From NCBI GenBank assembly GCA_022839625.1, contig JALHJL010000037.1:9656-73655 (forward strand): a stretch of DNA of 64,000 bases. The letters are read 5' to 3'. The position numbers and the translations under genes were made by a program. Within the stretch, counting starts at the first letter, position 1, and every line of letters begins with the position of its first letter. This document shows positions 59,544 to 64,000 of the stretch, piece by piece. The DNA is from Phycisphaerales bacterium. GTDB taxonomy: Bacteria > Planctomycetota > Phycisphaerae > UBA1845 > Fen-1342. Under the pieces are notes generated by a model. It was not told the DNA's origin, ran no database searches, and saw nothing but the letters and a program-made list of their open reading frames with translations.

Positions 59544-60929
59544 TTGGTCGGGGCAGTGCAACAGTTATCGGACTACGGCGAAATCGCCTGGCTCGACAGC
59601 GCCGCCGACGCTTCCCCGGCGTCCAGCCCGCCGCGGCACAGCTTGCTCTGTGTCCGACCATGTGCCGTGCTGCGCCAGTTCGATAGCCAACCGGCCACAC
59701 TGCAAATCGGCAATGCGCTCGTGGATCGCGCGGGCGACGGGTGGCAGTTGTGGCGGCGGCTCCACTCTCGACCGCCGGCTTGTCCGCCGTTGCCTTGGGG
59801 CTTGTCGCCGGGGTGGGTCGGATACGTCGGGTTCGAGATGGCGCGCTACCTCGAGGCGCTGCCGGCGTCTCACCGTGCGGACCTTGGTCTGCCGCTCATG
59901 CGGCTGGCGCTGTTCGATCGTGGAATCGTGCTGGACCACGCGGCGCGAAGGGCGTTCGCGGTCCGCGCGCCGGACCTCGCCAAGGCGTTCCCCGGTGCCG
60001 CGTGGGGCTCTGACCGTGAGTGGCTGGGTGTGTGGAGCCGTGCGGCGCGGGTCCGCAGCACGGTTGCTCCTGTCACCGGGGCGTGCTCGCGGGAGATGGA
60101 GCGCGACACTTTTGAACGACTTGTAGCCCGGGCCATCGAGTACATCCGCGCGGGCGACATCTACCAGGTGAACCTGTCCCACCGCTTTCGACTCGCGGGC
60201 ATCGACGATCCGCTGGTGGTGTACGCGGCGGTGCGGCGGGCGAACCCCGCGCCGTACGCAGCGCTGCTGTCATGGGATGACGGGGCCGTGGCCTCAGCTT
60301 CGCCGGAACTGTTCCTTCGCGTGCGCGACCGCGCGGTGCGCACACAGCCGATCAAGGGTACGCGGCCGCGCACGGGTATCCCCGCGCGCGACGAGCTTCT
60401 GCGCCGCGAGTTGCTTGCTTCGCCCAAGGAGGCGGCCGAGCTGACCATGATCGTCGATCTGCACCGCAACGACCTGGGCCGGGTCTGCGAGTACGGCAGC
60501 GTACGTGTCGCGCACGCCCGCCGGCTGGAGGCCCATCCGACGGTGTTTCACACGGTCGCGGACATCGCCGGACGCCTGGCGCCGGGCCGCGACGCACTGG
60601 ACCTGTTGATGGCGTGCTTCCCCGCAGGCTCCATCAGCGGCGTTCCGAAGATCCGGGCGTTGCAGATTATCGACGAGCTGGAGCCGGTGGCCCGTGGCGT
60701 GTACACGGGGGCCATCGGCGTGCTGGGCCTGGACGGGCAGATGACGCTCAATGTCGCCATCCGCACGTTGCAGATTCGCGGCGGCGAAGGGACACTCTAC
60801 GTCGGCGGCGGGATCGTGGCGGATTCTGACCCGTCCGCCGAGTACGAGGAGACAATCGCCAAGGCCCGCGGCATCCTCACGGGCTTACAGCGCACGGGGC
60901 AAAGCGTCGACTTCGCTCAGACTGCGTGA
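59544..60929 (+). CDS. pabB: Aminodeoxychorismate synthase component I
   Basis: A 461-residue chorismate-binding enzyme. The C-terminal chorismate domain has IRAGDIYQVNLSHRF, QPIKGTRPR (catalytic Lys region), MIVDLHRNDLGRV, SVRVAHARRLEAHPTVFHTV, SGVPKIRALQII and GGGIVADSDPSAEYEE. The motifs fit PabB rather than anthranilate synthase. It makes aminodeoxychorismate for folate with a PabA amidotransferase not present here. The start is uncertain: TTG 59544 is annotated, but a CTG at 59499 behind AAGGTGA would add 15 residues (LNSDWQILEVAWPED), which look native. Confidence 0.85.
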   Translation: MVGAVQQLSDYGEIAWLDSAADASPASSPPRHSLLCVRPCAVLRQFDSQPATLQIGNALVDRAGDGWQLWRRLHSRPPACPPLPWGLSPGWVGYVGFEMARYLEALPASHRADLGLPLMRLALFDRGIVLDHAARRAFAVRAPDLAKAFPGAAWGSDREWLGVWSRAARVRSTVAPVTGACSREMERDTFERLVARAIEYIRAGDIYQVNLSHRFRLAGIDDPLVVYAAVRRANPAPYAALLSWDDGAVASASPELFLRVRDRAVRTQPIKGTRPRTGIPARDELLRRELLASPKEAAELTMIVDLHRNDLGRVCEYGSVRVAHARRLEAHPTVFHTVADIAGRLAPGRDALDLLMACFPAGSISGVPKIRALQIIDELEPVARGVYTGAIGVLGLDGQMTLNVAIRTLQIRGGEGTLYVGGGIVADSDPSAEYEETIAKARGILTGLQRTGQSVDFAQTA

Positions 60930-60989
60930 CCCGTCGCGTCCTGAATGGCCGCCGGATCGGCGCGCGGATGCCCGGCGAGCGGCTGATCG

Positions 60990-62153
60990 CTACACCTCGT
61001 CGAACATCTTGAGGTAACTGTAGTACCGGCGGGCGTCGATCTCGCCGTTCTCGACGGCGGCGATGATCGCGCAGCCGTCCTCGAAGCGGTGCGAGCAGTC
61101 GTTGAAGCGGCACTTCTGCACATAGGGGATGAACTCGACGAAGCACGCCTCCAGCTCGCCGGGCTCTACGGCCCACAGGTCGAAGGCCCGGATGCCGGGC
61201 GTGTCCACCACGAAGCCCCCGAAGTCCAGCGGCAACAGCTCGGCGTGGGAGGTGGTGTGCCGGCCCTTCTCGGTGTCCGCGCTCACGTCGCGCGTGCGCA
61301 GGTGCAGGCCGGGTTGGAGCGCGTTGATGAGCGTGCTCTTGCCGACGCCGCTCTGGCCGGAAAGGACGGTGATGTGGTCTTTCAGCACGCCGCGGAGTTC
61401 ATCCAGGCCAATGCCGGCGGTGGCGCTGGTGCACAGGCAAAGGTATCCCAGGCCGCGAAACTGCTGGATGACGTCGCGCACGAACAGGCCGGGGCGGCGA
61501 TCATCCTCCTCGGTAAGCGCCGCGTCGTCGAGCAGGTCGATCTTGTTGAAGCAGAGGATCGGGCGGAGCTCGCCTTTGGTGGCCGCCACGATGAAGCGGT
61601 CCACCAGATGCGGCCGCAGGCGGGGCTCGGCGACGCTGACGACGGCAAGAAGTTGGTCTGCGTTGGCGACGATGGCGTGGCGGCGCTTGCGGGCGTCGCG
61701 ACGCGACAGGCAGGAGACGCGTGGTTCCACTCGCTCGATGACGCCCGTTGGAAGCCCGGACGCCAACCGGGTCTGATCGGAGAACCAGACGCGGTCGCCG
61801 ACCGTGACGGGGGAGCGGCTCTCAATCAACAAGGTGCGGAGTACGCGCCGGACGGTGCATTCCCACGTGTGCCCCTTCTGGTCGGCGACGTAGGCGAACA
61901 GGCCGTGGACCTTGACGACGGTGCCCCGTAGCCACTGGGACTCCTGGACGTTCGGCTGGTCGCGGTCGTTGACCAGGATCGTGCGTTTGCGCGACAGCTC
62001 ACCTTTCGCGCGGATCGACTCGGCGCCCCGCGACTCTTCGAGACGCTCCTGGTCGGAGCGGTAGCGGCGCGTCCACTCGTCGCTGCGCCGGCGGTCCTGC
62101 CGGTTCTGGCGGAACTCGACGCGCACTTTGCGGGCGGAGCGTTTCCGAGCCAT
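60990..62153 (-). CDS. rsgA: Ribosome small-subunit-dependent GTPase RsgA
   Basis: A 387-residue circularly permuted GTPase. An OB-fold (RGTVVKVHGLFAYVADQKGH) precedes G4 NKID (203-206), then G1 GQSGVGKS (266-273), then G3 DTPG (317-320). The C-terminal zinc motif is C348-x4-C353-x-H355-x5-C361. RsgA assists late 30S maturation. The N terminus is extended by about 70 basic residues compared with E. coli. ATG 62153 has no Shine-Dalgarno; TACAAT ends 6 nt before it. The longer frame upstream is not supported. Confidence 0.9.
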   Translation of the reverse strand: MARKRSARKVRVEFRQNRQDRRRSDEWTRRYRSDQERLEESRGAESIRAKGELSRKRTILVNDRDQPNVQESQWLRGTVVKVHGLFAYVADQKGHTWECTVRRVLRTLLIESRSPVTVGDRVWFSDQTRLASGLPTGVIERVEPRVSCLSRRDARKRRHAIVANADQLLAVVSVAEPRLRPHLVDRFIVAATKGELRPILCFNKIDLLDDAALTEEDDRRPGLFVRDVIQQFRGLGYLCLCTSATAGIGLDELRGVLKDHITVLSGQSGVGKSTLINALQPGLHLRTRDVSADTEKGRHTTSHAELLPLDFGGFVVDTPGIRAFDLWAVEPGELEACFVEFIPYVQKCRFNDCSHRFEDGCAIIAAVENGEIDARRYYSYLKMFDEV

Positions 62154-62159
62154 GTCGCC

Positions 62160-62165
62160 ATTGTA
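62160..62165 (-). promoter_or_regulatory. -10 element of rsgA, leaderless geometry
   Basis: TACAAT on the reverse strand ends 6 nt before ATG 62153. No ribosome-binding site is visible. Confidence 0.45.
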
Positions 62166-62246
62166 TATCGGCGGGCGCGATTCGGTGGGGCGAGAGCCGG
62201 GATACGTGGTGCCGCGCGCGGGACCGCGGCCGGCGTTGGGCGGCGC

Positions 62247-62276
62247 TTGGCGCGGGGTTGGAGCCCCGCGTAGAAT
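62247..62276 (+). promoter_or_regulatory. Promoter of the zinc-ribbon/FAH operon
   Basis: TTGGCG (62247-62252), 18 nt, TAGAAT (62271-62276). Transcription would start near 62283 and leave a leader of about 187 nt before ATG 62470. Confidence 0.55.
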
Positions 62277-62282
62277 CAAGGT

Positions 62283-62461
62283 GTATCACCTCGGCTGGGC
62301 AGCCGACATGGAAAGTCCGCGTCGGCGGTAACACCGGCAGGCAGCAGGCCCCCCAGGCAAGCGGCCTCCTGTGTCGCGCGGTCCGTGGCCCGGCGGGCTT
62401 GGGCGGCCACGGTCAGGACGGGGCGTGGCGGTGCCGGCGCGGCGGGACCGGCAAAAAGGAG
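62283..62461 (+). promoter_or_regulatory. Structured 5' leader with mutually exclusive hairpins
   Basis: TCGGCT-GGGC-AGCCGA (62291-62306) and GCCGAC-13 nt-GTCGGC (62302-62326) share bases, so only one can form at a time. CAGGCC pairs with GGCCT-C-CTG further on. AAAAAGGAG ends the leader at 62461. The region lacks an open reading frame of its own. It is a candidate regulatory leader; no known riboswitch consensus is recognised. Confidence 0.35.
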
Positions 62462-62469
62462 TTTGTGGG

Positions 62470-63027
62470 ATGGCCGACGAGGCAGAACATCTTGAGGCAT
62501 GTCAGGACTGCGGGGCCACGATCTATCCCGAGCATCTGGAGAAGCGGGTCGCGGAGCACTGGGAGGGCCGGCTGCTGTGCCCGTTCTGCCTGCGGGAGAA
62601 ACGCGCGGCCTCGGGCGTAGGCGTGACCCCGCCGGTTGCGCCGCCGGCGTTCGGGGGGCCGACGGGGGAGCCGATCGCGATCGTCGAGCTGGAGTCGGGC
62701 GAGGCGGGTGCGGCGGACGAGCCGATCCGGTACGAGAAGAAGCCGACCGCGATTCGGGCGATCGGCGGCGGGCCGGGCGGTATGCCGGTCGGTCAGGTGG
62801 CGGAGACGGAGTATCGGCGCCCGCTCGTAAAAGGCTCGCCCAACGCCACACGTTGCAAGACGTTTCACTGCAAGCTGGCCGACGGCCCCATCGCGTACAT
62901 GTGCGAGCAGATCAACGAGTGGGCGGACGCGGACGATGACATCGAGATCAAGTTCGCCACCAGCACGATCGGCGTGATCGAGGGCAAGCACGTCGATCCG
63001 CACTTGATTGTGACCGTCTTCTACTAA
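62470..63027 (+). CDS. Zinc-ribbon protein with an uncharacterised C-terminal domain
   Basis: A 185-residue protein. C11-x2-C14 and C37-x2-C40 form a zinc ribbon at the N terminus. A linker of about 70 residues leads to a compact C-terminal domain (RCKTFHCKLADGPIAYMCEQ then INEWADADDDIEIKFATS and GKHVDPHLIVTVFY). I do not recognise this domain; it looks well conserved and cytoplasmic. AAGGAG lies 8 nt before ATG 62470. Its stop TAA overlaps the ATG of the FAH-family gene by one base, so translation is coupled. Confidence 0.65.
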   Translation: MADEAEHLEACQDCGATIYPEHLEKRVAEHWEGRLLCPFCLREKRAASGVGVTPPVAPPAFGGPTGEPIAIVELESGEAGAADEPIRYEKKPTAIRAIGGGPGGMPVGQVAETEYRRPLVKGSPNATRCKTFHCKLADGPIAYMCEQINEWADADDDIEIKFATSTIGVIEGKHVDPHLIVTVFY

Positions 63028-63818
63028 TGCGCCTCGCGCGGTTTGTTACTGACGACGGGCGCCTGGTCGTCGGGCGACTGCTCGACGAGCGGTCGGCACA
63101 CCCCCTGATCGGGGAGTTCTTCGGCGAGTTGGCGTTCTCTCCTGAGCGGGTGGAGGTGCGTTCCTTTCTGCCGCCGGTGGAACCACCCAACATCTTCGCG
63201 ATCGGTCGGAACTACCGGGCGCACGCGGCCGAGACCGGTGCGCGCCTGCCGGAGCAGCCGCTGATTTTCCAGAAGGCGACGACGGCGGTGCTGGCCCCGG
63301 GTCAACCCATCCGGCTGCCGCGCAGCGCGCCGGACGAGGTGGACTTCGAGGCCGAGCTCGCGATCGTGATCGGCCGCCGCGCGCGGCGCGTGCCGGAGGC
63401 CCGGGCCCTCGAGTTCGTGCTTGGGTACACGTGTGCCAACGACGTATCCGCGCGCGATTGTCAGCGCAACGACAAGCAGTGGACCCGGGCCAAGAGCTTC
63501 GACACGTTCTGCCCGCTGGGGCCGTGGCTGGTGACCGCCGACGAGCTCGACCCGGACGACTGCCTGATCCGCAGCCGGCTGAACGGCCGGATCATGCAGG
63601 AGGCCAGCACGAGCGCGATGGTGTTTTCGTGCCGCGCGCTCATCAGTTACTTGTCGCACCAGTTCACGCTGCTGCCGGGGACCGTGCTACTGACCGGGAC
63701 GCCGGAGGGCGTCGGCATGGCCCGGCAGCCGCCAGTCTATCTGCGCGAGGGGGACTGCATCGAGGTGGAAGTGGAGGGGATTGGTGTTTTGTCAAACCCG
63801 GTGTCGGGTACAGACTGA
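63027..63818 (+). CDS. Fumarylacetoacetate hydrolase-family protein
   Basis: A 263-residue FAH-family enzyme. IFAIGRNYRAHAAE opens the domain, DEVDFEAELAIVIGR supplies the two Glu metal ligands, YTCANDVSARDCQ the Asp, KSFDTFCPLGPWLV and LTGTPEGVGM follow. The family hydrolyses C-C bonds of 3-oxo acids or decarboxylates oxaloacetate; the exact substrate cannot be read. It is translationally coupled to the zinc-ribbon gene. Downstream 63819-63905 shows nothing recognised. Confidence 0.88.
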   Translation: MRLARFVTDDGRLVVGRLLDERSAHPLIGEFFGELAFSPERVEVRSFLPPVEPPNIFAIGRNYRAHAAETGARLPEQPLIFQKATTAVLAPGQPIRLPRSAPDEVDFEAELAIVIGRRARRVPEARALEFVLGYTCANDVSARDCQRNDKQWTRAKSFDTFCPLGPWLVTADELDPDDCLIRSRLNGRIMQEASTSAMVFSCRALISYLSHQFTLLPGTVLLTGTPEGVGMARQPPVYLREGDCIEVEVEGIGVLSNPVSGTD

Positions 63819-63905
63819 ATCACCGTGTGCAATCCCGCGACAAGGGTAGTGGTCCCATGCGGCGTGCCGCCGGATAGGGCGAATTGTACAGACACGGGCA
63901 ACTGA

Positions 63906-64000
63906 CCCCGGATTATTCACCAGCTTCATGAGTTTTGGTGCAAACCTGGGCCGTTCCGCTGCGTAAAAAGGGCGTGCAGACACGCGTGACCCACGGAACG
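63906..64000 (+). mobile_element. Left end of an IS1380-type element (continues past the window)
   Basis: CCCCGGATTATTCACCAGC, TTCATGAGTTTTGGTGCAA and ACGCGTGACCCACGGAACG recur from the IS1380-type remnant at 29715-29784, here on the plus strand. About 36 bases between GGTGCAA and ACGCGTG are present here but missing there. The transposase gene would start beyond 64000. Confidence 0.6.

Noticed and set aside
62283..62461. Cobalamin or other known riboswitch in the leader
   Set aside because: No consensus box of cobalamin, TPP, SAM, glycine or fluoride classes could be matched by eye.

Overview
The window is high-GC bacterial chromosome, almost certainly from a planctomycete of the Phycisphaerae type. 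The inference rests on a PEP-CTERM-anchored secreted protein, a beta-helix protein ending in dockerin-like Ca-binding repeats, many small lipoproteins of unknown family, a secretin-type short N-terminal (STN) domain protein, and sparse short operons. No rRNA, tRNA or CRISPR array was recognised. Coding density is high, and most long open frames opposite real genes are GC-driven shadows.

Layout. 1-5 kb: the first codons of polA, a macrodomain hydrolase, a PEP-CTERM protein and a two-domain M16 peptidase. 5-6.1 kb: a decayed locus with a small partner protein and a nucleotidyltransferase broken by one in-frame amber codon and joined to a PfkB-kinase fragment. 6.1-17 kb: mainly housekeeping genes (sucC, cytosine deaminase-like, M14 peptidase, queE-queD, a 27-residue microprotein, TPR/SPOR lipoprotein, cstA, YbjQ-like, aroA). 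17-27 kb: an XRE/S24-like regulator, lipoproteins, an archaeal-type gatD, an aminotransferase and a collagen-like lipoprotein. 27-31.7 kb: a repeat-rich accessory zone with IS4- and IS1380-type remnants, two copies of a 169-bp MITE, a fold-back element and small lipoproteins.

31.8-36 kb: a Ski2-like helicase whose 5' end is repeated 1.8 kb away, enclosing a PH-like membrane protein and a HEPN-motif protein. 36-43.6 kb: a heavy-metal RND efflux operon (His-rich protein, outer-membrane factor, adaptor, pump, His/Asp-rich lipoprotein). 44-50.9 kb: a YdjM-type membrane hydrolase, a tandem PTPS protein, an SDR, a 24-bp minisatellite, a large lipase lipoprotein flanked by similar hairpin clusters, OsmC and a CAP-domain lipoprotein. 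51-64 kb: clpX, a SHOCT-like membrane protein, the STN-domain protein, a phosphodiesterase-like protein, SirB1-like, HEAT-repeat, beta-helix and Tyr-rich proteins, pabB, rsgA, a zinc-ribbon protein, an FAH-family hydrolase, and the start of an IS1380-type element cut by the window edge.

Functional links visible here: queE and queD serve queuosine precursor synthesis, and a second PTPS-type gene lies 34 kb away. The metal-efflux genes form one operon. Several genes lack a Shine-Dalgarno sequence and carry a -10-like hexamer 6-9 nt before the start codon, which suggests leaderless transcription. Short palindromic elements repeatedly sit immediately after stop codons.
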